DNA from: Hemicordylus capensis
Lineage: Eukaryota > Chordata > Lepidosauria > Squamata > Cordylidae
DNA length: 64,000 bases
Assembly (NCBI RefSeq): GCF_027244095.1
Contig: NC_069661.1
Coordinates: 14,952,001 to 15,016,000, forward strand
Direction of reading: 5' to 3'
Made by a program: the position numbers and the translations under genes. This document shows positions 44,484-54,841 of this stretch, in pieces (within the stretch, counting starts at the first letter, position 1; each line of letters opens with the position of its first letter). Under the pieces are notes generated by a model. That model was given only the letters and a program-made list of their open reading frames with translations, had not been told where the DNA came from and made no database searches.

Positions 44484-44915
44484 TAGGGATGTGCACGGAA
44501 CCGGATCAGTTTGAGGGCGGGGGAGGGTGTACTCCACCATCCCGCTGCCTTGCCTCCACCAGGGCTCTCTTAAAAACTGGTCTGGCAGGGTGGCAGCACA
44601 CCTCCCTGCCACCCCATTCCCTCCGCGGTCTGGAAGTGACTGGAAGTATCTCGCTCACATGCATGTCCCACTCACTGGGGTGGGGGGTACTTCTGGACTG
44701 AGGAGGGAATGGGGGGGCAGGGAGGTACATTACTGCCCCACCAGACCAGTTTTTAAGAGAGCGCCAGCAGTGGGGACGTGGCGGGATGTGTGTGAGTGTA
44801 CCCTCCCCCAACCTTAAAGGCACCACCACCACCCCCCGCCGCCTTCGAACTGCCGGCTGTTCAAACCTGTTCGGAGGCACATAAGGGCCTCCGAACAGGT
44901 TCGTGCACATCCCTA
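44484..44915. mobile_element. hAT-type foldback MITE (TAGGGATGTGCACGGA family)
   Basis: TAGGGATGTGCACGGAACCG and GGTTCGTGCACATCCCTA are the ends; the flanks GTGTAGGT and GTGTTGGC match at 6 of 8. TCTTAAAAACTGGTCTGGCA pairs with the reverse-strand CCAGACCAGTTTTTAAGAGA. It lies in CCNG2 intron 1. Confidence 0.88.
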
Positions 44916-44945
44916 GTGTTGGCTGGGGCCAGCAGAGCATCTGTG

Positions 44946-45129
44946 CAGTGTTCTCTCTAATTTTTTTCATCTGTGTGCAGAATGAATTTTGTTCTGGGTG
45001 GCAGTTCCAAGGCAGCGTGTGTGCACATTCATTCAAAGTGGGGTCTTCCTGATTCAACCTGAGCGGGATCTAAAACTGACTGAGCAGGCATCAAAAACCA
45101 TGTGAGTGCATGCCTTAGAGGGAACACTG
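44946..45129. mobile_element. hAT-type MITE (CAGTGTTCCCTCTAA family)
   Basis: CAGTGTTCTCTCTAATTTTT and TGCCTTAGAGGGAACACTG; the flanks CATCTGTG and CACCTGTG match at 7 of 8. It shares ends with the hairpins at 1125 and 21530 but has a different interior. Confidence 0.88.
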
Positions 45130-46364
45130 CACCTGTGGAACGTAAGAGGTTTGGGGGTAACAGAACTTTGAGGATGGCATCAGAAGAGGCCTAGGAAAGA
45201 CTGGAGCTAGTTTCAAATCTAGCAAAGGGGGTTGTTGAGGATAGAAGCTATATGGGAAGAGAGAACTTAAGGTTTCGTCTGTCCGCAACACATATTTGAC
45301 ACGTTTACAGTTCTGAAGCTTATTTTGTATGATACTTTGAGTTACTTGATAAGGGGTGGAGTAGAAACTTCTCAGGTAGATAAATGTATCCTTAATACAT
45401 ACTTTGTGCATGAGTACCTTAATGGCAGACCAAGATTCTGGATTGTGCATTATTATTTTTTTCATTTGTACAAATGGCTTCGTGTCCTTGGCTTTAAGCC
45501 CCTGTTAGGATTGGAGTTCATTTATGTGCTTCAAAAGCCTTCCTTCCTAAGGGCTTGATCCTGAGGGCCAAAATAAATGATTTCGGCCCCATGTAGAACT
45601 AGGTCTTAGTACTAATATTTCCCTTCGTTCATCTTGGCTCCTCGCATTCTAAAAAATATTTGGAAGTTAAACAAAGAGATGCACGCACTCAACATGAATA
45701 GTAGAGGACAGAAGGCAGATTGAAATGATTGCCTTGAAGTGAGAACTTCTGCATAGTGTGTGAAAGAATCCATAAACTACGAATAAGGCAAGGTTAGCAG
45801 GATATTGCAGAGTTCCTGTAGTACTGGCAATACAATAACATCAGCTGGGTAGAATTTGAAATCTGCTAAGCTCAGATATAGACCATATGCTGAACTACCC
45901 TTAAATGGTCACAAGAGGACATCAAAATGTCTTATGGTTTGGACAGCCTGTGTGTATATTTGTTCAAATGTAAGACCTGCTTATTTCAGTGGGCCGTGCT
46001 CCCAAGTAAGTGCAGAGGGTTATAATCAGATGGCGAAACACTGGATGGTGTTGGTTGCTGGTAAATGTGTGTGTCCCCACCTGCTTCAGTCACGCAACAG
46101 TGCTTTTCAGTGCTGCACTTCCCCTCCTCTCTCTGTCAAATCCACTGAGTGAAAGGGGAGCGAGGAGTATTCCCCAGGCTTTTCAGTAGGAGAGAGAATT
46201 CAGGTCTCCTATTTCACTTGCGATAGATGGCTGTACTTTCTTTTGTTAAATGTAATGGAATTTTCAAGCAATTTTACGATCTTTAGTTGTAAGGTTTTTA
46301 ATACACAGATTGGCATTCTAACAGTCGCGATTGGTTTTAAGTGACTTTTGTTAGTACCCTTGTG

Positions 46365-46600
46365 AACTAGGTAAAGAAGAGGCACCTCTTAAAGTGGTGG
46401 TTCTTTTATATTTAATGGGGTGAGGGATAGAACAGTTCTCACTCTCCAAGCCCAGCCTAGAGTTGCTCCCAGTGGCTGCTGTTAGTGTCTCCCTTGTGTA
46501 TGGAAACAAGGAACTAGCTTCTCAGTCCTTTTTCTATTTAAACTGCTTTGAGAACATCTTTGAAAAAAGTATTTAGATATTCATAATAATATTGTTGTAA
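46365..46600 (+). mobile_element. Old L2-tailed SINE in CCNG2 intron 1, tail form B
   Basis: AAGAGGCACCTCTTAAAGTG, then a worn body, and AAACTGCTTTGAGAACATC..TATTGTTGT. It is more diverged than other copies and so older. Confidence 0.75.
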
Positions 46601-46668
46601 CACCTTCAACTTTTGAACTAGCTCTAACCTTGCACTTTCTTTCCCCCTGCCTTTCTCCCGTTTCTAAG

Positions 46669-46797
46669 ATGAAGGATACTGGAGGTGAAGAACAGATGAG
46701 CAGTTGGCTCTTCAAGCAGCTGAAACTCCATTTGGAGCAAGAATGGAAATACCAACCTCGGGAAAAGGGGCTGAGCCTGATTGAGTGCGCTGCTGAG
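46669..46797 (+). CDS. CCNG2: CCNG2 coding exon 1 (gene exon 2), residues 1-43
   Basis: The acceptor TTTCTAAG lies directly against the ATG, so the exon appears to start at the start codon. The 43 codons begin MKDTGGEE and end GLSLIECAAE, and the exon leaves in phase 0 at GAG|GTAAGG. The MKD start and the PREKGLSLIE block match human cyclin G2; the residues between them (SSWLFKQLKLHLEQEW) are the fast-evolving part of the N terminus. Confidence 0.93.
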
Positions 46798-49700
46798 GTA
46801 AGGAAAAGCTTGTCCCTAGGGGTGGAGATTAATGTTTTGAGCCTTGGCTGTGGTGACACATTTCTAAGGAAATGGCCATAAGCATTGATTTTGCTTCCTG
46901 TGGTTAAACAGGAAGCTGCTAATATTTGTGCTTTAGGCCATGCACACCACTTCCCATACATTGCCAGTACATTTGATTTCCCAGAAAGATTATCTGTTCA
47001 TATTTAGGTTGAGAATACAAGAAGCGATATATATTTCTGTAACTGTTTGTTCTATAATTACCTTTCTTTTGTTTGTGAGCCACCCAGAGAATAACTTGTT
47101 ATGGGGCAGGTGTATTAATTAACAACAATTCATAATAAATGAATAGTAGTAGTGTTGTTTTTGTGAAGAGATCTTGTTTGCAGCAAATGGCAGCTCTTTC
47201 AACACTGGCCACTTCCCAACCAAAAGGAAGATTCTCTTTATCTCAGTGAGAAAGATTTAAGCAAGTGTTTAACTCTCCTGTTCCATTCAGTGAAAAAAGT
47301 GCTTCACTTTGGCTGGATTGTATCTATCTGTCTATCAATCAAATTTGTACACTGCCCCAAACTTTCATCTCTGGGCGGTTAACAATAGCATAAAACAAGT
47401 TAAAATATATACAAAAACTTAAAACAATTTAAAAATATCCTACAAATTAAAACCTTAAAATTTTAAAGAACTGAAAAAGCTTGGGTGAAGAGGTGGGTTT
47501 TCAAATGCTTTTTAAAAATTGTCAGAGATGGGGAGGATCATAACTCAGTAGGGAGCGCATGCCAGTCTCAGGGCAGCAACTGAGAAAGCCCGTCCCACTG
47601 TGGCCACCAGCTGAGCTGGCGGCAACTGGAGATGGAGCTCTCTGGACAACGTCAATGGGCGGTAGGGCTCATAATGAAGAAGACGTTCTCTTAGATGCCC
47701 AGGGCCTAAGCCATTTAGGGCTTTATAAGTTATAACCAGCACTTTGTATTTTGCCCGGAAACAGATTGTAGTGGTGTGCACGGAACGGTCTGGGGTCATA
47801 GAAAAGGCCTCCGGACCGGTCCGGAATTCCGGTGGTTCGGAAGGGCAGGGGAGTGTCTCTTTAAGGGTGGGCGGTAGTACTCCCCCCCCCCCCGCCGCCG
47901 GCCGCTCTTCCCCCTCTGGCGCTGGTGCTTCAAAAACGTTCTTGGGGCAGCAGAGTTCCCCCCTGCCCCCGTTGTTGTCTCTGTAAGCCTTAAACTACGA
48001 AGAGCTGGCGGTGCGCATGCGCCCTTTGTGGCGCGCGCTCGCCTTCGCTGCTGGCGCACGTGCGCCGCATATGTCACGCTGCGCACGCGCCAGCAGCAGA
48101 AACAAGTGCGTGCGCCATGAAGGGCACATGCGCGCCGCCAGCTCTTCGTAGTTTAAGGCTTACAGAGACAACAACGGGGGCAGGGGTGGCAGGGAGGAAC
48201 TCTGCCGCCCCAATAACATTTTTGAAGCACCAGCGCCAGAGGGGGGAGAGCGGCGGGGGGGGGGAGTACTACCGCCCCCCCTAAAGAGACACTCCCCCCC
48301 AGTGCCGGACCACGCTTCTGTGGTTCCGTGCACATCCCTAACAGATTGTACTCATTGTAGTCCCTAATTACACAAGAAAATGGCACTTGATGTTACTGTA
48401 AATGTATACAATTTTCTGTTTCATTCTGGAAAAAGGTCTGTTGCTTGTAGAGCTTATCTCACTGCACTCTTTTTGAGTGCAGAATGGTGCAGACTATTGT
48501 TGTGCTGGCCATAGAGAACAAAAGAAGAAAGGTGACTGGTTCAGCCTGTGTTTTAAGTAGGAATCTGGAATTTCAAGGTTTCCTTATGTGCTGCTTGTGA
48601 CCCGGACAGTACTGATCCCTGTGTGACTTGACCTGAGAACGCACGTATACACTATAAGTCATGTACTGTTTCTTACCTGGTGTGTGGCCCTTCCATTGGC
48701 AGTGATAGATTGCCAGTGAAAGATGTTTGGGGGCAGCCTCTCATTTTCCTATGGAAAGGGTACCCTTCTGCCTGCCTAGTGCTAGTCTTAGAGTGACTTT
48801 GCTGTGGGGCAGCAAGGTGCCTCTTTTGTGATGGAAGCAGAACTTCCATCTGGTGCTTGACTCTCCCTCACCCACCTGCTAGTGATGACATGTTGGGAAG
48901 GGGGGGGGGGGGCTCTGACTGCCTTGTTAGCTTATCCAGGACACTTTGCCTGCCACACTTTTCAACTAGGTAGTAGGGGAACAGTTGGCCCTCACTGCTA
49001 TGTCAAATTGTATAAACCAGTTTCTAAGATCTTTCAGTAGTGCTGGCGTTCTCCAATTAACGTAAAGATGTTTGTTTTGCTATAGAATGAAAACACCTTA
49101 TGTCCAAGACTGAGGAATGCAAAGGTGGAAGACCTTTGGAGTCTGACCAACTTCTTTGGGTTTGCCACAGAAACGTTTGTTCTGACTGTGAACATTCTAG
49201 ACAGATTTTTGGCACTTATGAAGGTATCTAAGACGTGGAGGGAATTGCTGTATTAAATTTTGCGCATATTGTATTGAGTGTGCAACTTTGACACTTGTTC
49301 TGGATGTTAAACTGGTTCATTTCAAGGGATCTGGAACTGTTCCATTATAAATGGTATTCACATTTAGGGATGTAATCAGGAAATACTGATGTGATAAACC
49401 TGTGTGTGATATTTAGGAATAGTCTCATGTTTTTCTCTGCTTCTCCAGTCTCCTGACTTTGCCTCTTGCTACCTTTGCTCTCAACATTGATCATGGCCAC
49501 ATTGCTCCTTTTAATGAGATCAGCTGAAACTTCCACTTCAGAAACTTGTGCTGAAATTCTAGCAAATGCCCCTTGTTGCCAGTGGGAATGCAGATGGATT
49601 TAGGATTACAACCTGAAATGTCTATATTTTTCTCTTAGTTTTGCAGTTGAGCCTAACTTTCTGATGTAAGGTTTTATTCTAGTCACACTTGCAAGTTGTT

Positions 49701-52700
49701 TTTACATTTTAGACATATGTTTTTACACTTATATCCTGCTCTTCCTCCAAAGTACATAGTAAAGTTTATCCTCACAATAACCCTGTTAGTTAGGAGACTG
49801 AGAGAGAAGTGACTGGCCCAGAGTTACCCAATGAGTTTCATGAGTTTACCCAGTGAGTTTCATGCCTGAATATGGATTTGAGCTCAAGACTCCCCAGACT
49901 AGTCCAACCACTATAGAATGCTGAATGGATTTGCTGTACTTAAAAATAGGTTTGGTTCTATGGGTTCTGTCAGTCATAGTACACTGTTGCTGCATGGCTC
50001 ACCATCCGCTGTGCCGGTTACTCAGTGTTGTTTTTCCTTCCTTCAGGTGAAACCCAAGCATTTGTCCTGCATCGGAGTCTGTTGTTTCCAGCTGGCTGCT
50101 CGAGTGGTTGAAGAGGAATGCAACATTCCATCCTTCCACGATGTCATCCGGATTAGCCAATGCAAATGCACTGTGTCCGACTTGAAGCGGATGGAAAAAA
50201 TAATCTCGGAAAAACTGCACTTTGACTTCAAAGCTACTACTGCCTTAACCTTTTTGCACTTGTACCATACTATTGTACTCTGTCATACCTCAGAAAGGTA
50301 AGTGTTGGAAGCCAGTCTAATTCCCCGTTGTTCAGTAGATAGCCTCAAGGCCATGTCTCCTCTCCCATCTTTTGCATACACTTTGTTAGTTGCTTGCAGT
50401 GGCTGTGGGTGCTCCAACCCCAGTGACTTATTCCCATATGATATATGCTTACACACAGTGCAATAATGAAATGTAACTGAGACTGGGGAGCTGAAAGCCT
50501 CTCCTTAGGGGATGGGACAGATGAGGTGCTTGCAGATAGACTGGCCCTTGACCCATCCCTCAGTTTGAATAATGCAGACGTACTAGCATTTCAGTTTTTT
50601 AAAAAATCTGCTGCTGTCCTTAATAGCCAGTTTATGTTTTTCCGTCTTGTCCTTCATAGGAAAGAATTACTGAATCTTGACAAACTGGAAGCACAACTCA
50701 AAGCTTGTAACTGCCGGCTGGTCTTTTCGAAGGCAAAAGTAAGTCTGTGAGGTGGACTGGTCAGCAGGCAAAAGTTGGATTGGGGTAATAATTGGTTGAG
50801 CTGGACGTGTATTTTATTTTTATTTTTTGTGCTTTCAGCCATCCATCTTGGCCTTGTGCCTTCTCTCTCTGGAAGTGCAGACTCTGAAATCCATTGAACT
50901 GTTTGAGATTGTTCTCTATGTTCAGAAGCATTCAAAGGTAAGAAATTCAGCTATGCTGACTTCATATCGTTTGGTCCCAGAAATCCTTACACTCTGATAA
51001 AGTGCCCTCTGGAAACTGTAGTGAGGCTCATCAAACAATTGTTTCCCTAGTTTAAAATATTGGAGTAGATAACTGAAATGCATTAAAAGCAACTTTGTGG
51101 ATGCAAGCTTCAGCAGCAGGAAGTATACTAGGTGTTCTTAATGCAAAATGAAATATATTTTCCCATTACGTCCATCTTGCATCATGTAGTAATTTTGAAC
51201 AGGAGACAAACTGCAGTGTGATGCTACAAACTCTCTATCCACACCACCACCAACTGGTTAACTCTAACTGTGGTACCTTGCTGGCTTATATGGTATCGAG
51301 GTATGTGGCAATGGTTGTATTTTAGTTGCCAGTGATATTTCCTCACTAGCCAAATAGAAGACCACTAAGAAGGTGGATAGATATGTCCTGAGCCTTCTGC
51401 AGTTGAAACTATTGCTCACCTGTCTAAGGACAGTTAATACTGTCTTATTTACACTCCTTATTTCATTTTTATTCAACTTTGGCCTAGAAAAAAGGTTCCA
51501 TTTTGATGTCTTAAGCTTAGTGCTATAAGACCTATATATACTCTACTAGAAGCTATATAAGTAAATTACAATTTATTTTCTCTTGAGTTATTTTCTGATA
51601 TATTATTATTACTACAATATCCTCATAAGCATGAACCCACAGTGTGCTATAATTTCTGTATTGGAGCCTTGCACACAACAGTTTCCTGATATAATTTACA
51701 GCTAATCTAAACACTCTCATGTGAGGTAATCTTCAACAAAATAATCACCATAGGTGGCATATTCCAACTTGGTGTGAACTCTGGAACATCGCTGCATGTG
51801 TTGAGATTGCATTGGACTGTGCACTACTAACTCCTCAATATGCCACCTAGATTGCAATTCTAGATAGTCCCATTTTAATGCATCAGTGTACTTGCCTCAA
51901 GCAAATATAGCTGAGAAAGATGTGCCAGTCTCACTTGATGTCTGATCTGTACATTTTTGCATAGAAGTTAGTCCCAGTGTTGTCAGTGGGTCTTACTCAA
52001 GGGTGGATAAGATTGTTGCCATAGTGGATTTATAGCAAAGGTTGCTTTCTTTAAAAAATGCTTAATATAACTAAATAGTGTGGTGTGGTGTGGTTTTTTT
52101 AAGATAAGTGACAGTGACTTACTCTACTGGAGGGACCTGGTCTCGAAATGCTTGTTGGATTACTCTTCTCCTGCTTGCTGCAAACCAGACCATAAAAAGC
52201 TAGTTTGGATTGTTTCAAGACGTACCGCCCAAAACCTTCAAAACAGTTATTATAGTGTTCCTGAGTTGCCTACAATCCCAGAAGCTGGATGCTTCGATGA
52301 AAGTGAGAGGTAAGTCCGTCACATGAGACTGGCTTTGAGTAACTGCAGTGAATTTGACATACTGAATTAACAAGGCCATTTTTATGCACGTGACAGACTT
52401 CTTTTGTGGGTACAGTTTAAGAACTGAGGGTAGATTCTCACCAAGCAATGTTGGCTTGTTAGTATTTAGAAAGAAAAAATTGTATTGGAGAGGAGTCGAT
52501 ACCAGAGTACAAAGTTGAAGTGTGCCACATCAGTTGTGAAGGGTATATGTATATATTTCCTTCTCTTTGAACTGGGAGTGGAGTGACTTGACAGTTGGAT
52601 GGTCAACTTTATCTTCTTATGGCCTACAACTAGAATTGCTATGCAGGCCTAACTGGGCTACACTCTAATGTGCAGTGAAAACCCTGAATTGTGTGTGAAC

Positions 52701-53482
52701 TGCTCCCCGATAATTTGCAGGTACTTTGGGGTAAATCTGGCTGATATGTGAATGCACCACCTCCATTCCAGAGGAGATGTGAATTAAAGGGCTTTAAAAG
52801 CCCCATGTGAAAAATTTCCAGGGCATAAGAGCCCCTGGTGGCGCAGTGGTAAAACTGCCGCCCTGTAACCAGAAGGTTACAAGTTCGATCCTGACCAGGG
52901 GCTCAAGGTTGACTCAGCCTTCCATCCTTCCGAGGTCGGTAAAATGAGTACCCAGAATGTTGGGGGCAATATGCTAAATCATTGTAAACCGCTTAGAGAG
53001 CTCCGGCTATAGAGCGGTATATAAATGTAAGTGCTATTGCTATTGCTATTGCTATACACTGAAAGCAGAATATATTTTCAACTGTGTGTGTGTGTGTAGA
53101 GAGAGAGAGAAGCTGGTTGCAAACTTTTCCTTGCTTTTGCTAGGGAATTTATAGCTTTTTAATAAATACTGAGATGCTGGTAAAGAGTGTGATAAATAAT
53201 GCAACTCACATGTAGAAAATGGAACTACTATTCCAGGTAGTGGCTGCTTTTGGATAGGTGGTTTTAAAGATCTTTTCTGCGTCTGTCTTTTGCATTATTG
53301 CCATAACCGATGTTAACCTTACATAACTCTTCATCTTTTCTAGTGAGGACTCTTGTGAAGACATGAGCTGTGGGGAAGAAAGTCTTAGCAGTTCTCCACC
53401 GAGTGACCTAGAAGGCACCTTCTTCTTTGACTTCAAACCAAAATCAAAGTGGCAGGTTCTCTCCTTTGACACAGTGCGCTAG
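46669..53482 (+). CDS. CCNG2: Cyclin G2, complete coding region in seven coding exons
   Basis: Cyclin G2 is an unconventional cyclin linked to cell-cycle arrest; family knowledge places it with PP2A B' subunits, with roles in the cytoplasm and at centrosomes. Exons 46669-46797, 49086-49223, 50047-50297, 50660-50738, 50839-50937, 52104-52309 and 53344-53482 all have GT/AG borders and join in phase to 346 codons with no internal stop. The human protein as I recall it has 344. Recognised blocks are QPREKGLSLIE (about residues 29-39), NAKVEDL (54-60), the cyclin-box core ILDRFLALMKVKPKHLSCIG (about 80-99), CNIPS..DVIRISQCKC, LKACNCRL, KLVWIVSRRTAQNL, and an acidic Ser/Glu-rich PEST-like tail (about 298-322). 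The PEST-like tail suits the short half-life known for cyclin G2. CCNG1 and CCNI are the alternatives, but the near-identity in the PEST tail and the SRRTAQNL block fits only CCNG2. Confidence 0.97.
47320..47768 (-). mobile_element. L2 LINE 3' part in CCNG2 intron 2
   Basis: On the minus strand FRAKYKVLVITYKALNGLGP, HLRERLL and VGRAFSVAALRL, then a 3' end with CCGCCCAGAGATG. A palindromic element interrupts its upstream side. Confidence 0.9.
47769..48340. mobile_element. hAT-type MITE, 572-bp long palindrome, in CCNG2 intron 2
   Basis: TAGTGGTGTGCACGGA and TCCGTGCACATCCCTA are flanked by a perfect 8-bp ACAGATTG (47761-47768 and 48341-48348). Two arms of more than 200 bases are almost exact inverted copies. 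For example TTGTTGTCTCTGTAAGCC (from 47971) is repeated inverted before 48175. The centre is made of CpG-rich GCGCATGCGC-type sequence. Confidence 0.93.
49086..49223 (+). CDS. CCNG2: CCNG2 coding exon 2, residues 44-89, start of cyclin box
   Basis: The exon has acceptor TATAG and donor AAG|GTATCT and is 46 codons in phase 0. It encodes NENTLCPRLRNAKVEDL and then TETFVLTVNILDRFLALMK, the first helices of the cyclin fold. Confidence 0.95.
49224..50046 (+). other. CCNG2: CCNG2 intron 3
   Basis: The 823-base intron contains one minus-strand Sauria SINE (about 49729-49915). The rest is unique. Confidence 0.85.
49729..49915 (-). mobile_element. Sauria SINE in CCNG2 intron 3
   Basis: ATCCTGCTCTTCCTCCAAAG (tail), AAGTGACTGGCCCAGAGTTA, and the head GGATTTGAGCTCAAGAC..AGTCCAACCACTATA, reversed. 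A 20-base segment (TGAGTTTCATGAGTTTACCC) is locally duplicated. Confidence 0.85.
50047..50297 (+). CDS. CCNG2: CCNG2 coding exon 3, residues 90-173, core of cyclin box
   Basis: The acceptor is CTTCAG and the donor AAAG|GTAAGT, leaving two bases of a split Arg codon (AG|G). It encodes VKPKHLSCIGVCCFQLAAR, then HDVIRISQCKCTVSDLKRME, and ends LCHTSE. It is the largest coding exon and carries the most conserved stretch of the protein. Confidence 0.96.
50660..50738 (+). CDS. CCNG2: CCNG2 coding exon 4, residues 173-199
   Basis: The acceptor is TTCATAG and the donor AAA|GTAAGT. The first base completes Arg173, and 26 codons follow, KELLNLDKLEAQLKACNCRL to FSKAK. The intron before it is only 362 bases. 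Confidence 0.95.
50839..50937 (+). CDS. CCNG2: CCNG2 coding exon 5, residues 200-232
   Basis: The acceptor is GCTTTCAG and the donor AAG|GTAAGA; 33 codons in phase 0, PSILALCLLSLEVQTL to VQKHSK. The intron before it is just 100 bases (50739-50838), the shortest in the gene. Confidence 0.95.
50938..52103 (+). other. CCNG2: CCNG2 intron 6
   Basis: The 1.17-kb AT-rich intron is mostly unique. About 51900-52010 holds a degraded copy of the AGTAAGTCCCA-type repeat that is scattered through squamate genomes. No exon-like reading frame is seen. Confidence 0.8.
52104..52309 (+). CDS. CCNG2: CCNG2 coding exon 6, residues 233-301
   Basis: The acceptor is a long T run followed by AAG, and the donor is GAGAG|GTAAGT. 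It encodes ISDSDLLYWRDLVSKCLLDY, KLVWIVSRRTAQNLQNSYYS and VPELPTIPEAGCFDESE. Two bases (AG) remain for a split Ser codon. Other AG positions nearby would lose the ISD start, which aligns with human IND. Confidence 0.94.
52636..52820 (+). repeat. Unnamed dispersed repeat, copy 3, in CCNG2 intron 7
   Basis: CTGGGCTACACTCTAATGTG, GAACTGCTCCCCGATAATTT, GGGGTAAATCTGGCTGATAT and CACCTCCATTCCAGAG match copies at 20188 and 27122. It ends GTGAAAAATTTCC, just before a SINE. Confidence 0.75.
52828..53055 (+). mobile_element. tRNA SINE with GCTATT tail, full length, CCNG2 intron 7
   Basis: GGTGGCGCAGTGGTAAAACT (A box), GGTTACAAGTTCGATCC (B box), CGAGGTCGGTAAAATGAGTA, AAACCGCTTAGAGAGCTCC, TATAAATGTAAGTGC and (TATTGC)n. 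Confidence 0.93.
53344..53482 (+). CDS. CCNG2: CCNG2 last coding exon, residues 301-346 and stop
   Basis: The acceptor is TTTTCTAG; the first base completes Ser301. EDSCEDMSCGEESLSSSPPS is an acidic PEST-like stretch. The reading continues DLEGTFFFDFKPKSKWQVLS and FDTVR to TAG. The last 15 or so residues do not match the human ending as I recall it (FKVAQTLCFPS), although FFF.FK aligns. Confidence 0.93.
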
Positions 53483-54840
53483 ATTGAACTGTTACTATAT
53501 TATAGTACTTTAGGCAATAAGTAGCTAGGTACTCTCAGTATGTTGACAAGTTCTCTTGAGCACTCAAAACATGCTCTCCCCTCTTTCTGTAAGTGTGATG
53601 ATTGTCATATGTACTAAGGTGGATCCAATTGACCACTTAGACCCTTATTTGAGAAGCATTAAGTGCACACAACTTGTTAGTGGGCTACAAGATAACGGTT
53701 AAACTATATATGTGCTTGAATGCTCTTCTGAATTGGAGCCTTGGGGACATAAAATCTTAATAGAGAGATAATTTTGAGGATAGGCTAAATTGTAAAGTAG
53801 TGTGTGGTTATTTCTTTGGGGACTGAAGTACTTTAACATAACTTTAGTTGTGCATTCTTTTAAAGAAAGGAGTTAAACAAACCTTTGTTCAATTTCAGGA
53901 AGCTTATTTAAATCAGGCAAATGCTTAGATTATTTAGGGAGGACAATGCTCCTTTTTAAAAAATGCAAACCAGGGGACAACCTGATTAAATGTGCCAGGA
54001 GTATATTAGTGTTAAAATATGTGAAGGCTAGCTAGATCTTCATATTAGGAACTGAAGTGTATTTGGAAAACCTTAGTATTAATGTGTTAAATTAGAAATT
54101 TTGGCATTCAGTGTAAAGTCTACATACCCTTTAACTATTAACTTCCATAGTTTATTCCAGTATTCTTACATTCTCATAATAAGTAAATCCATAATCATAA
54201 TGCATATGCATGCTTAAGTGAAAGCTGTTAGCGGAAAAACAAATGATTACGCAGAAGTGTTGGTAAATGTGAAGCTGATAAGGTAGTTGTAATGACACTT
54301 AATTGCTTGTCATTTTTTCCCTAAAGCACAGACTTCATGGTTGCATTACTGAATATTTTGAAATATATGCAAAGTGAGCAGAAGAAGAAACATTACTCCA
54401 TACTATAATGATGTAATAGCAATGCCATGGTAGAAATGAAGGGGAACAGAAGTTAGGGTAGTGGCATATGGCCATCTGTTTTAGACTGAAGTGCAGAAGT
54501 GAATGGTGATGTGTGGTGTGCTCTGATTTTTATAAAGAAAAAAAGTTTACAAAAATGTGTAAAAATGTAAATTAAAACCTGTATAAAAATTTAAAAACAG
54601 AATAAGCTGAAAAATATTGTATTTTTACAGTGTGTATGTAACTTTCTATACGTATTTTGCATGTAGATATTAATTTATTGTATCGTGTATATGATATAAA
54701 TACTGTATATTGAAGGCTGGCTTTTTTGGTACTGCAAGCCTTAGTGTCAAAAGTTTTCTGAAAGCTATTTTCTCTCAAAGATACTTGGATGATCTCTTTG
54801 CTTCATTCAGTTCAATAAAACCAAATGTGTTTCCTATCGG
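53483..54840 (+). other. CCNG2: CCNG2 3' UTR (probable extent)
   Basis: This is about 1.36 kb of AT-rich, repeat-free DNA directly after the stop. It has many TATTTA/ATTTA-like motifs, as expected for an unstable message. It runs to the AATAAA at 54814-54819 (in TTCAATAAAACC), with a GT-rich stretch after it. A later AATAAA near 55325 is a second candidate. Confidence 0.65.
54814..54819 (+). terminator. CCNG2: Candidate CCNG2 polyadenylation signal
   Basis: A canonical AATAAA is followed about 10-35 bases later by T/G-rich sequence (GTGTTTCC, CTGCTGTGATTTC). It is the first clear hexamer after the stop in which the upstream sequence is repeat-free. Confidence 0.55.
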
Positions 54841-54841
54841 A

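Larger units (their letters stand above)
42312..46668 (+). other. CCNG2: CCNG2 intron 1, repeat-filled
   Basis: The 4.36-kb intron holds two L2 3' ends (42425-42640 and 43013-43240, minus strand), a Sauria SINE (43579-43790), a decayed hAT hairpin near 44063-44184, two hAT elements with target duplications (44484-44915 and 44946-45129) and an old L2-tailed SINE (46365-46600). 45140-46360 is mostly unique AT-rich sequence with nothing I recognise. The first few hundred bases after the donor are G-rich. Confidence 0.8.
46798..49085 (+). other. CCNG2: CCNG2 intron 2 with a long palindromic insert
   Basis: This 2.29-kb intron carries an L2 3' part on the minus strand, interrupted by a 572-bp palindromic DNA element at 47769-48340. 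A short plus-strand L2-like tail lies near 47070-47150. The remainder, 48350-49080, is unique sequence ending in a normal acceptor. Confidence 0.85.
52310..53343 (+). other. CCNG2: CCNG2 intron 7
   Basis: The 1.03-kb intron contains a copy of an unnamed dispersed repeat (52636-52820) followed directly by a tRNA-headed SINE with a GCTATT tail (52828-53055), a short TG/AG tract near 53083-53110, and unique DNA. Confidence 0.85.

Noticed and set aside
44506-45057. A 183-codon minus-strand open frame
   Set aside because: It lies in two hAT-type MITEs and their inverted arms; the peptide is composition-driven and has no family.
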